DNA from: Bacteroidetes bacterium UBA7368 | Lineage (GTDB): Bacteria; Bacteroidota; Rhodothermia; Rhodothermales; UBA10348 | DNA: 14,480 nucleotides | Direction of reading: 5' to 3' | NCBI GenBank assembly: GCA_002469915.1 | Contig: DKOG01000277.1 | Span: 1-14,480 of the forward strand | Shown here: one piece after another, positions 7,304 to 13,685 of the stretch | Layout of the letters: each line of letters opens with the position of its first letter | Numbering within the stretch: position 1 is the first letter of the stretch | Program-made: the position numbers and the translations under genes | The notes under the pieces: generated by a model | The model's database searches: none | What the model saw: only the letters and a program-made list of their open reading frames with translations | What the model was told of the DNA's origin: nothing

Positions 7304-8106
7304 AATATGCTCTTTACGGCGCCACCGTCCACAACAACTGCTTGACCAGTAATGAAACTTGCACGCGCACTGAGAAGAAAGGTGGCCGCTGCTGCGAATT
7401 CGTCTTCCGTACCAATCCGCTTCAAAGCACTACTTGCAGCCCATCCGGCTTCGATCTCATCGATGGGAGTTCCAGTTTGGGCGTTCAATGACTCAGAAAG
7501 GTGGCTCAAGCGATCGGTTTTCGTGTATCCTGGTAGGATGGTATTTACGGTGATACCCTCAGGACCTATTTCTTCGGATAACCCTTTGGCAAACCCTTGA
7601 ACACCTGCTCGCGACACGTTGGAGAGGTATAAAGATGTAATGGGTTGCTTAGCGGACAGCGACGAAACCATGAGGATGCTTGCATGATTGGCCGCAGAAA
7701 CACGAAGGGCGGGCAGGGCGATTCGACACATATTAATTGTGCTAATCAGGTTGAGTTCTAGCGCACTTCGCCATGTTTTAGCATCTAGGTCATCAATGAG
7801 ACCAGTAGGTGGACCACCAGCATTGGTTACGAGCAGGTTCAAACCACCAAATGCTTTTATCGTTTTGTCGATGGCGTGTCGAATGTCCTGTTCTTTCGTG
7901 ACATCACAGACCAGCGGCAAAATATGATCTACGGCACAGCCCGTGACCTCTCGTAGCCATAGGGCAGCGTCGTGGATTCTATCCTGTCTTCGAGAGCAAA
8001 TCGCAACTCGGCAACCTTCTTGTAGCAGTTCCTTAGCAATGGCCCTTCCAAGGCCGCTACTTGCACCTGCAACGAATGCTGTTTTTCCGTTTAGTCCAAG
8101 ATCCAT
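7300..8106 (-). CDS. short-chain dehydrogenase/reductase-like protein lacking YxxxK
   Basis: This is a cytoplasmic Rossmann-fold protein of 268 residues. The cofactor loop is GASSGLG (residues 14-20), followed by CDVT (67-70), NAGG (95-98) and Asn119 of the usual tetrad. The catalytic Ser is Ser149 (VSSLS). Counting 13 residues on gives Ser162 where Tyr is expected, and four more gives Arg166 where Lys is expected (SLYLSNVSRAG). Tyr160 is close but in the wrong register. LPG followed by a GG near the C-terminus (TGQAVVVDGG) matches 3-oxoacyl-reductase-like SDRs, so the fold is sure and the chemistry is not. The start at 8106 has no Shine-Dalgarno and lies 15 bases from a possible -10. It is the first gene of the SDR/MBL/CusF-like operon. 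Confidence 0.9.
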   Translation of the reverse strand: MDLGLNGKTAFVAGASSGLGRAIAKELLQEGCRVAICSRRQDRIHDAALWLREVTGCAVDHILPLVCDVTKEQDIRHAIDKTIKAFGGLNLLVTNAGGPPTGLIDDLDAKTWRSALELNLISTINMCRIALPALRVSAANHASILMVSSLSAKQPITSLYLSNVSRAGVQGFAKGLSEEIGPEGITVNTILPGYTKTDRLSHLSESLNAQTGTPIDEIEAGWAASSALKRIGTEDEFAAAATFLLSARASFITGQAVVVDGGAVKSIL

Positions 8107-8121
8107 GTTTGTTTTATTCTA

Positions 8122-8150
8122 AGTATCTTAAACGATTATTCGTTTGTCTA
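8122..8150 (-). promoter_or_regulatory. possible promoter of the SDR operon with palindromic operator in the spacer
   Basis: On the minus strand TAGACA (8150-8145) and GATACT (8127-8122) are spaced by exactly 17 bases. They match sigma-70 boxes at 5 of 6 and 4 of 6 positions. The spacer contains most of a perfect inverted repeat, AAACGA/TCGTTT with a 4-base centre (8130-8145). A repressor bound there would block both boxes. If the promoter is real, the leader to ATG 8106 is only about 8 bases, which fits the missing Shine-Dalgarno. The same half-site occurs at 9195-9258. The palindrome is seen directly; promoter and operator roles are inferred. Confidence 0.35.
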
Positions 8151-8211
8151 AACCGCGAATTGAGCGGATGTTGCGAGTCAGTCGGACCTATTTACGTAAT
8201 CGAACAGCAGA

Positions 8212-8613
8212 ATGCGCAGAAAAGAACTCATCGTCGAGCGTAACATCATTAAAACGCAGCTGGCGCCCGCCGCCATTGGCCCTTATAGTCAGGCAGTGAT
8301 GGTAGGCGATACCTTGTATTGCTCAGGACAGATTCCGATTGAGCCTAAAACCGGGCACATGGTGACCGAGGGAATTGAAGCTGAAACAGAGCAGGTCTTA
8401 GAAAATCTGGATGGCTTGCTGACTGCAGCTGGAATGTGCATGGACCATGTCGTCTCGTGTCGGGTGTACATGGTCGATATCAACGACTATGCCCAGATTA
8501 ACGAGATATATGCCAGGTATTTTGGCGTGAACGCTCCAGCTCGAGAAGCTGTGCAGGTATGTGCCTTGCCAAGAGGCTCCCGGGTTGAAATTTCCTGCGT
8601 AGCTGTCCGCTAG
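8212..8613 (+). CDS. ridA: RidA family reactive intermediate deaminase
   Basis: This is a 133-residue enzyme of the RidA/YjgF family, which hydrolyses reactive enamine/imine intermediates made by PLP enzymes such as threonine dehydratase. Family signatures are clear: APAAIGPYSQAV (residues 18-29), SGQIPIEPKTG (38-48), RVYMVDINDYAQINEIYARYF (84-104) and the conserved substrate-binding Arg111 in APARE, with Glu126 (RVEIS) near the end. The length is normal for the family plus about 8 extra residues at the start. The N-terminus MRRKELIVERN lacks a ribosome site, but no better ATG exists downstream before the conserved core. It diverges from the SDR operon across 105 bases and shares its stop region with the convergent lipoprotein gene. 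Confidence 0.93.
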   Translation: MRRKELIVERNIIKTQLAPAAIGPYSQAVMVGDTLYCSGQIPIEPKTGHMVTEGIEAETEQVLENLDGLLTAAGMCMDHVVSCRVYMVDINDYAQINEIYARYFGVNAPAREAVQVCALPRGSRVEISCVAVR

Positions 8614-9185
8614 ATCGAGTCTTGGAGTTCGAGCCGGACTTTCAAAATGATGCTGAGATCATAGGATTTGCTGGCATCGAGGGTTGCAGGGTTTACCTGA
8701 AGAATAGCACCAAATTGTGGTTGCTCTAAAAATGAGCCAATATCTCTATTCGGCAATACACTCATATTGACCTCTCGAGTGGCAGAGAAAGACGAGATGT
8801 TGGCCACTTCAGTTGCGGATACTCCATTAGCAGTGAACTTGAGAATGGCCTGGTCCAGAAAGTCCATTTTTTCACTGATCGGGAAAAGCATGATGATTTC
8901 AGCAGAAATCAGTGTCGCTGATACTAGATCCGAAGGCTGAAATCCCTGACCCGTAATGAAGTCAGCAATGTTCAGTGAGCAATCACAATTCACGTCCTGA
9001 AGTCGGCCTGTTGAAAGATCATTACCGGAAAAGGTGAAATGAATAGATTCTCCCTGAACGGTGTCTGAAAACTCGTGTGTGAGAAAGATGGTATCACTCG
9101 TCAAGGCATCCACGTCACAGCCAGCTATGAAGACAAAGCAAGCGACAAGCAGTGAAAGGGGTAATCTGCGGGCTGTTCGGGACAT
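8610..9185 (-). CDS. lipoprotein of unknown function
   Basis: This 191-residue exported protein has a basic N-terminus, a hydrophobic stretch and lipobox IAGC with lipidated Cys23. The mature part is beta-rich with a CDC pair (Cys67, Cys69, in VNCDCSLNIADF) that could bind metal or form disulfides. It ends in alternating strands (LSIILKVRLELQDS). I do not recognise the family. Its stop TAG occupies the same CTAG palindrome as the stop of ridA, so the two coding regions overlap tail to tail by 4 bases. It is downstream of apt on the same strand, with a 74-base gap that carries repeated TCGTTT half-sites. Confidence 0.8.
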   Translation of the reverse strand: MSRTARRLPLSLLVACFVFIAGCDVDALTSDTIFLTHEFSDTVQGESIHFTFSGNDLSTGRLQDVNCDCSLNIADFITGQGFQPSDLVSATLISAEIIMLFPISEKMDFLDQAILKFTANGVSATEVANISSFSATREVNMSVLPNRDIGSFLEQPQFGAILQVNPATLDASKSYDLSIILKVRLELQDSI

Positions 9186-9194
9186 GACGGGTAC

Positions 9195-9258
9195 TCGTTT
9201 CCTTCAATGTGACGCAAAATGAATGTTCTTTCGTAACGAATCGAGTGTGGGTTCGTTT
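9195..9258. repeat. cluster of TCGTTT/AACGAA half-sites upstream of the lipoprotein gene
   Basis: In the 74 bases between apt and the lipoprotein start there is TCGTTT at 9195-9200, a palindrome TTCGT-A-ACGAA at 9230-9240, and a second TCGTTT at 9253-9258. AACGAA (9235-9240) also forms an inverted pair with TTCGTT (9252-9257). The same half-site makes up the palindrome at 8130-8145. This may be a regulator-binding region. The hexamer also occurs elsewhere in coding sequence (12910-12915), so chance is not excluded. Confidence 0.3.
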
Positions 9259-9259
9259 C

Positions 9260-9781
9260 TCAGTAATCCAAGAGTGATTGCATTGGGATAGATGGATCTA
9301 AGAGATTCCGGCCCTTCAGGAAGGACAGTTCGATGAGAAAACAGTATCCCACGAGTTGGGCGCCTGCAGATTCTACTAGGCGGTGGCTCGCCGCCGCCGT
9401 TCCCCCGGTTGCGATAACATCATCGTGAATTAATACACGATCCCCATCCGAGAGCGCATCGATATGCATTTCAATCGTATCGGTCCCGTATTCCAAGTCG
9501 TAGGTCTCTTGAAGAGTCGTATAGGGCAGCTTGCCCATTTTTCGGACTGGGACGAATCCTACATCCATTCGTTCTGCCAGCATGGCCCCCAGCAAAAAGC
9601 CTCGGGACTCAATGCCAATTACTTTCGTTATTCCTGCATCAGCCCAGCGCGCTGCCATAGTGTCCACGGCAAATCGCATAAGTTCATGGTCGGCAAGAAT
9701 GGGGGTAATATCCTTGAATTGTATTCCCGGCTCTGGGAAATCAGGTACGTTTCGGACAGCAGATTTTAGTTTATCGAGCAT
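9260..9781 (-). CDS. apt: adenine phosphoribosyltransferase
   Basis: Cytoplasmic purine-salvage enzyme: adenine plus PRPP gives AMP and pyrophosphate. From ATG 9781 it has 173 residues, the normal size. Landmarks are VRNVPDFPEPGIQFKDITP (residues 9-27), GIESRGF (56-62), PVRKMGKLPY (78-87) and the PRPP-binding loop VLIHDDVIATGGT (116-128), where the usual VDD is HDD. A TTG at 9802 in the same frame overlaps the amidase stop (TTGA) and would add 7 residues. I prefer ATG 9781 because family members begin close to this point, but coupling through TTG is possible. It follows the amidase gene with a 17-base gap. Confidence 0.95.
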   Translation of the reverse strand: MLDKLKSAVRNVPDFPEPGIQFKDITPILADHELMRFAVDTMAARWADAGITKVIGIESRGFLLGAMLAERMDVGFVPVRKMGKLPYTTLQETYDLEYGTDTIEMHIDALSDGDRVLIHDDVIATGGTAAASHRLVESAGAQLVGYCFLIELSFLKGRNLLDPSIPMQSLLDY

Positions 9782-9798
9782 AATCGGCTCTGGGCCTG

Positions 9799-10977
9799 TC
9801 AACGACCGTTTATGGTTGAGGAGATGCCTTTTTCAGATTCAGTCTTGTAGTCGCGTATGGCCCTGAAGATAGCACTTGCCAAATATGCTTGTCCGTCTTC
9901 AGAGGACATGAAAGCTGCTTCTCGAACGTTCGAGATGAATCCTAACTCGACGAGAATAGAAGGCATCGAAGCTCCATAAAGCACATAAAATCCGGCCTGT
10001 TTTACGCCTCTGCTCCGGCGGCCGACGCGATCTCGAAATTGGGTTTCTACCATCTCAGCAAGCATCTGACTTTGGCGCATAAACGCACTTTGGGCCAATG
10101 ATTGCATGATGGCCAGACGTGTAGATATGGTTTCGTATTCCGACGTATCCTTCTCAAAACGAATCACTTCGTTCTCTCTATCCATCACCTTCTTGGCGGC
10201 ATCAGATTTATGCATTCCAAGGAAATAGGTCTCTGTTCCACGGGCTCGCCGGTCTCCGGCTGAATTAGCATGAATGGATACAAACAGCTTACCCTCGGCC
10301 TGATTCGCCAAATGACCTCTCCCCTGAAGAGAAATGAATTGATCCGTATCCCGTGTGTAAACAACGTTCACACCCAACTGGTTTTCAAGGTAGGAGCCTA
10401 GTTTGCGCGCCACCGAAAGCACGACGTCTTTTTCACGGACGTTACCCGGACCAATAGCACCTGAGTCCTTCCCACCGTGCCCGGCATCAATAACTATAGT
10501 ATCTAGAGTCCATCGGTCTGCCGAGCCGGACGAAAGGTCGGGGGCATAGGCAATACTGATTAATACATCTTCAGATGCGTGATCCCGATAGGCTGTCACG
10601 TTTACGTCCGTCCGCTTCAAATCGAATCGAAGTAGAATATCACGTCCTACCTGATCTACAGTATAGGTGGAAACCGGACCCGCTGGATCATCCAGCACGC
10701 TGGAACGAGAGAGCTCCGTGCGGATGAGCGTTACCTCAAACGTATTATCGTCCAGGAATTGGGGTAAACCATGTGCTGAAACATGGTCGGATGCGTGTAT
10801 GCGAACGACATAACCATTTTTATCGGATCGTTCAGTAAACGATACCCGATCTATCCCGAAAATCGATCCGGATACGGAAATTGGCCCCAAAAACACTAAT
10901 AGAGCACCCGTTAATAGAAATTGACGAGGTGATGTATTTAGCCGGCTCAAAAAATGAGATAATCGCATATCTGCCAT
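9799..10977 (-). CDS. periplasmic N-acetylmuramoyl-L-alanine amidase (Amidase_3)
   Basis: This peptidoglycan hydrolase cuts between MurNAc and the stem peptide. It has 392 residues: an N-terminal signal or anchor helix (about 18-38), an AMIN-like beta domain (about 42-145), and a zinc-dependent Amidase_3 domain (about 158-375). Zinc ligands are His167 (IDAGHGGKD), Glu182 (REKD) and His236 (SIHANS). The catalytic Glu is Glu344 (VELGFISN). An insert of about 50 residues after residue 255 (MHKSDAAKKVMDRENEV onward, helical) matches the autoinhibitory region of AmiB/AmiC-type enzymes, which need an activator. No LysM is fused, but a multi-LysM protein is encoded nearby. The start lacks a clear ribosome site, and the Met at residue 4 is an alternative. 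It is upstream of apt on the same strand. Confidence 0.92.
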   Translation of the reverse strand: MADMRLSHFLSRLNTSPRQFLLTGALLVFLGPISVSGSIFGIDRVSFTERSDKNGYVVRIHASDHVSAHGLPQFLDDNTFEVTLIRTELSRSSVLDDPAGPVSTYTVDQVGRDILLRFDLKRTDVNVTAYRDHASEDVLISIAYAPDLSSGSADRWTLDTIVIDAGHGGKDSGAIGPGNVREKDVVLSVARKLGSYLENQLGVNVVYTRDTDQFISLQGRGHLANQAEGKLFVSIHANSAGDRRARGTETYFLGMHKSDAAKKVMDRENEVIRFEKDTSEYETISTRLAIMQSLAQSAFMRQSQMLAEMVETQFRDRVGRRSRGVKQAGFYVLYGASMPSILVELGFISNVREAAFMSSEDGQAYLASAIFRAIRDYKTESEKGISSTINGR

Positions 10978-11043
10978 GGTACAACTTTAATGCCAAAGCT
11001 TTTGATATAGAGAATGTTTCAATACGGCAGTAGCCAAACCAAA

Positions 11044-11074
11044 ACAGGGCGGGGGCCTGCGGCCCCCGCCCTGT
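11044..11074 (-). terminator. strong intrinsic terminator at the end of the ECF operon transcript
   Basis: A perfect 14-bp stem (11044-11057 with 11061-11074) has a 3-base loop and a core of GGGCGGGGGCC. On the minus strand TTTTGG follows directly, and on the plus strand AAACACC follows, so the orientation is minus. It lies 283 bases after the stop of the coiled-coil protein gene and 67 bases before the amidase start. It therefore separates the ECF operon transcript from the amidase-apt unit. Confidence 0.8.
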
Positions 11075-11077
11075 AAA

Positions 11078-11356
11078 CACCTGGCAACAGAGCCAGTGCG
11101 AAATCCACGGTCGGAGGAGAACTCCAAAAGTGAATTCAAACCGGATCTGACAGCGACCCTCCCAAGCCGATTCTACCAGTCGTGCTTATTTGATTTCCCG
11201 AGTAGTCTATTTCTACGAGCTTCAATTATATCGTCTTTTGCTGATGACGGTTCGATAGCTCTAGCTTCTCAAGCTGGTTCTCTATTTAAGCTGTGCCGCC
11301 ATCTGAATTTTGAATGTTCATAGCCCGTTTCTGTGAGTCCATCGGACCATTTCAGA
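11078..11356 (-). ncRNA. candidate structured 3' region or small RNA behind the ECF operon
   Basis: This 279-base stretch has no convincing gene. The longest open frame (plus strand, GTG 11096) has a random-looking product, and I found no tRNA, tmRNA, SRP or RNase P signature. Read on the minus strand it holds short hairpins: GTCC/GGAC at 11337-11347, AGCTT/AAGCT at 11263-11275, GGAG/CTCC at 11113-11125, and CTGGC/GCCAG at 11081-11096. The intrinsic terminator comes directly after the last one. Stacked hairpins ending in a terminator suggest a processed 3'-UTR RNA or an independent small RNA. The individual stems are short, so this is a candidate only. Confidence 0.3.
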
Positions 11357-12247
11357 CTAAGGATTCCAGCGGTATTGCTCTAGGAGTTCACGAATACGGT
11401 TTTCAACGATTTCGTCTCTAAGCGATTCTCGCTCCTTCAGTCGCTCCTTGAGCTCAGTGAGGCGCAGGGACAACTGCTCAATTTCGACTCGTCGATTTTC
11501 CTGCTTCAGTTGGAAAATCTTTTCAAGTGCACTTCTGAGTTCAGCAGTCAATTTTTCTTGATCACTCCGTGTTTCTGCATCCCGAACAAGCATGGCTAGG
11601 TGATGGGTTTGCATTTCCATCTCATTTTCCCTGACCAGTTCGTCGTACAGGAATCGATTGTCATCCTGAATGTCATCGAGATATGATTCAAATTGTAGAA
11701 CGGGGAACGACCTTGCTAATCGTACGGCATTTTCAGCCTCAACCGAAAGCTGACGTGCTAGCAGAGCCTGCTCAGGAACGGCCCCTGATTCAATTTTCAA
11801 GCGGATGTTCTCAACTTCAGCTGCCCGTTCGTTAAGGGCCTCGAAATATCCGCTGACTACAACATTGGTTGGTGCCGATCTTCGCTCTATCAAACGAAAA
11901 GGGATACTCTCTCTTGAGGAAAAGAAGACATTGAGAGTACCTTCTTCTAATACGGACTCCGGTGCCTCGATGAGTTTCCCCCCTGATATCATGTAGGCAA
12001 CTCCGTTGAGCTCCATGATGGCACTTTCATCGCCCCAGAATTGGACCATGGTTTTGTCGTTCAAGTCCATCAAGGACTTAGGGAGATCTTCAGTGGCCAC
12101 TTTCTTGCCGTCAATAAAGACGGTCCCTTTTTCGATAGAGATTTTGTACTGTTTTTGAGCAAAATCAGGGGTTTGTGCGATGGCGGTGGTCTGCACGATG
12201 GCAAATAGCGCGAAACCGGTAAGTATAGTCTGTATAGTTCTTTTCAT
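11357..12247 (-). CDS. exported coiled-coil protein of the ECF sigma operon
   Basis: The product has 296 residues from ATG 12247, chosen because GGAGG lies 7 bases upstream of it. The ATG at 12253 is only 1 base from GGAGG. A signal peptide ends at about residue 24 (TAIA-Q). Residues 30-125 are a mixed beta domain (KISIEKGTVFIDGKKV, then GVAYMISGGKLIEAP). Residues 135-222 are mainly helical. Residues 230-292 form a charged coiled coil (QLSLRLTELKERLKERESL). The protein should be periplasmic. As the third gene after a sigma factor and its likely anti-sigma factor, it may sense envelope conditions or be a regulon product. I recognise no named family, and no metal-binding Cys or His cluster is visible. 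Confidence 0.82.
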   Translation of the reverse strand: MKRTIQTILTGFALFAIVQTTAIAQTPDFAQKQYKISIEKGTVFIDGKKVATEDLPKSLMDLNDKTMVQFWGDESAIMELNGVAYMISGGKLIEAPESVLEEGTLNVFFSSRESIPFRLIERRSAPTNVVVSGYFEALNERAAEVENIRLKIESGAVPEQALLARQLSVEAENAVRLARSFPVLQFESYLDDIQDDNRFLYDELVRENEMEMQTHHLAMLVRDAETRSDQEKLTAELRSALEKIFQLKQENRRVEIEQLSLRLTELKERLKERESLRDEIVENRIRELLEQYRWNP

Positions 12248-12254
12248 AGTCATT

Positions 12255-12259
12255 CCTCC
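12255..12259 (-). promoter_or_regulatory. strong ribosome binding site deciding the start of the coiled-coil protein
   Basis: GGAGG on the minus strand is 7 bases from ATG 12247 and 1 base from ATG 12253. This places the true start at the second ATG. It is one of the few clear Shine-Dalgarno sequences in the window; most genes here lack one. Confidence 0.7.
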
Positions 12260-12295
12260 AACCGTGTAATGGTCGAGAGCTCCCTTTCGTATGTG

Positions 12296-12928
12296 CTAGT
12301 TATTGGATCCGGCTGTTTGGAAGCCTCGATTCTGAGACGTTGGAAGTACTTCGAGTGGAAGTGCTCCAGATCCCCAATCGGTTCCATTAGACGGGTTCAA
12401 AGTGATTATGCGACGATGTAGATTTGGGAGGGAAGAATCGTCATCCCAAGCCAAGCGGGACTGTCGCTCGCTGGCTTGACGCAATGCGTTTTGTCTTGGT
12501 GGAACGTAGCGGTATAAAGATTCCGGAGGTACCACTGAATCATCAGCGAGTGCACTTGGCGCGGAGGCCGGCACTTGATTTGATGAACCCCCAATCCAGC
12601 CCATGCCGACTCCAAATAAAATGGCGGCTGCAAGGGATAGAGCTGGGATAAGAATTTTTTTAAGTGAATGAGTTCGGGCAATCGGCTTACGGTCGCGTCT
12701 TTTGAGCGTTAGATTTTCATCTGTACCCGCTGCAGCCGCAGCAATAATGTGATCTAGCACATCTTGGCTAGGACGCTCTTTCGCTCGATGATCAAGCCTG
12801 AACTTGGCTTCACTCAGAGCGGCATGCTCATCGCGAAGTTCCTCATCCTTGAGCAGCGATCGTAGATCGGTGCTCTGAGGTAATTCACCGTAGAGGTGGA
12901 GTAATATGTCTCGTTTGTCGTTTTTCAT
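12296..12928 (-). CDS. putative membrane-bound anti-sigma factor
   Basis: This 210-residue protein has one transmembrane helix at about residues 91-112 (ILIPALSLAAAILFGVGMGW), placing the first 90 residues in the cytoplasm. The cytoplasmic part begins DILLHLYGELP and has acidic helices (LRSLLKDEELRDEH), as in anti-sigma domains. The HxxxCxxC zinc motif of ZAS-type anti-sigma factors is absent. The periplasmic part is Pro/Ser-rich and disordered-looking. ATG 12928 follows the sigma factor stop (TAA) after a single base, so the two are coupled; a GTG at 12937 would overlap it. Position and topology support the call; family membership cannot be confirmed by eye. Confidence 0.75.
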   Translation of the reverse strand: MKNDKRDILLHLYGELPQSTDLRSLLKDEELRDEHAALSEAKFRLDHRAKERPSQDVLDHIIAAAAAGTDENLTLKRRDRKPIARTHSLKKILIPALSLAAAILFGVGMGWIGGSSNQVPASAPSALADDSVVPPESLYRYVPPRQNALRQASERQSRLAWDDDSSLPNLHRRIITLNPSNGTDWGSGALPLEVLPTSQNRGFQTAGSNN

Positions 12929-12929
12929 T

Positions 12930-13535
12930 TTATTCACCGACTTCCGTGAGATCCTTGATTTCTTCAGTAGACATCATGCGTCGCAGGTTTATCAGCGCGT
13001 AGCGCATGCGTCCGAGGGCTGTGTTAATGGAACACCCCGTGAGATCCGCAATCTCTCGAAATGTTAGATCTGCTTCGTGTCTGAGAAGGAGGACTTCCTT
13101 TTGCTCATTAGACAGTGCGTCGATACAGACTTTCAATACATCCGCCTGCTGGCTTAGGTGCATTTTAAAATCGGCAGCGGGCTCATGGTCTGGCAACCGT
13201 TCCCAATAAGAGGTTGCGTCGTCTTCGTTGGATCCGGGTACGTCCTGCCATTTCTTTCTGGCACGAAGATGGTCCAACGCGGCATTTCTGGCGATGCGCA
13301 TGACCCAGGCCAGAAATTTTCCTTGAGTGGTATACGATCCCCGTTGTTTTGACAGGGCCGATATGACTCTCAAATACGTATCCTGAAACAGGTCATTGGC
13401 CACTTCGCGATTGCGCACCATTCCCAGCAGGTATCCGAATACCCGTTCTTGATGTCGGTTTACCAGCGTGTGAAAGGCGGCTTGGTCGCCGGATTCCACA
13501 TACCTGGATACCAGAACTTCATCAGCTGGATGCAT
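12930..13535 (-). CDS. ECF (sigma-70 group IV) RNA polymerase sigma factor
   Basis: The product has 201 residues, the usual ECF size. Sigma region 2 spans about residues 20-92, with the core-binding DLFQDTYLRV (48-57) and the -10-recognition helix FLAWVMRIARNAALDHLR (74-91). Region 4 spans about 135-187: ALSNEQKEVLLLRHEADLT, then the helix-turn-helix FREIADLTGCSINTALGRMRYAL. There is no region 1 or 3. It is the first gene of an operon with a probable anti-sigma factor and an exported protein, an arrangement that usually gives envelope-signal control with autoregulation. The start MHPADEVLVSRY is typical, although no strong ribosome site precedes it. Confidence 0.95.
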   Translation of the reverse strand: MHPADEVLVSRYVESGDQAAFHTLVNRHQERVFGYLLGMVRNREVANDLFQDTYLRVISALSKQRGSYTTQGKFLAWVMRIARNAALDHLRARKKWQDVPGSNEDDATSYWERLPDHEPAADFKMHLSQQADVLKVCIDALSNEQKEVLLLRHEADLTFREIADLTGCSINTALGRMRYALINLRRMMSTEEIKDLTEVGE

Positions 13536-13636
13536 GGTAGGCAGTGAAGGTTAAAAGCAGTTCAATCCGGATCTCCAGAGCAGCGCACAGCTCAGATTTC
13601 CGCATTCTGCAGGTATAACGGGATGTCCTGCGAGAT

Positions 13637-13666
13637 ATTGTACGGACGACATCGAAAAAGAAACAA
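13637..13666 (-). promoter_or_regulatory. tentative promoter of the ECF operon
   Basis: On the minus strand TTGTTT (13666-13661) is followed after 18 bases by TACAAT (13642-13637), a 5 of 6 match to the -10 box. It would give a leader of about 95 bases before ATG 13535. An inverted repeat, GATGTCC/GGA(CGA)CATC, with a 3-base bulge overlaps this area (13623-13654). The -35 is weak, and an ECF autoregulatory promoter could lie elsewhere in the 150-base gap. Confidence 0.25.
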
Positions 13667-13685
13667 CTAGACCCGAACGGAATGC

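Noticed and set aside
8192..8199. TTACGTAA palindrome just upstream of ridA
   Set aside because: An 8-bp palindrome alone is common by chance, and the bases around it do not extend the symmetry.
9782..9802. TTG 9802 as the apt start, overlapping the amidase stop
   Set aside because: It is possible by translational coupling, but TTG is rarer and ATG 9781 gives the usual apt length. It is kept as an alternative in the entry.
11096..11323. Plus-strand open frame of 75 codons in the gap between the amidase and coiled-coil genes
   Set aside because: It has a GTG start without a ribosome site and a random-looking Ser/Phe/Arg-rich product. It also lies opposite a region better explained as the end of a minus-strand transcript.
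11078..11356. tRNA, tmRNA, SRP RNA or RNase P RNA in the gap
   Set aside because: GGTTCGA-like and GGTTTGAAT-like strings occur but have no acceptor stem or cloverleaf around them. The conserved cores of tmRNA, SRP RNA and RNase P RNA are missing on both strands.
13623..13654. Inverted repeat GATGTCC/GGA(CGA)CATC upstream of the sigma factor gene
   Set aside because: It is only 7 bp with a 3-base bulge and a 15-base loop, so chance is likely. It is mentioned under the tentative promoter and not called separately.
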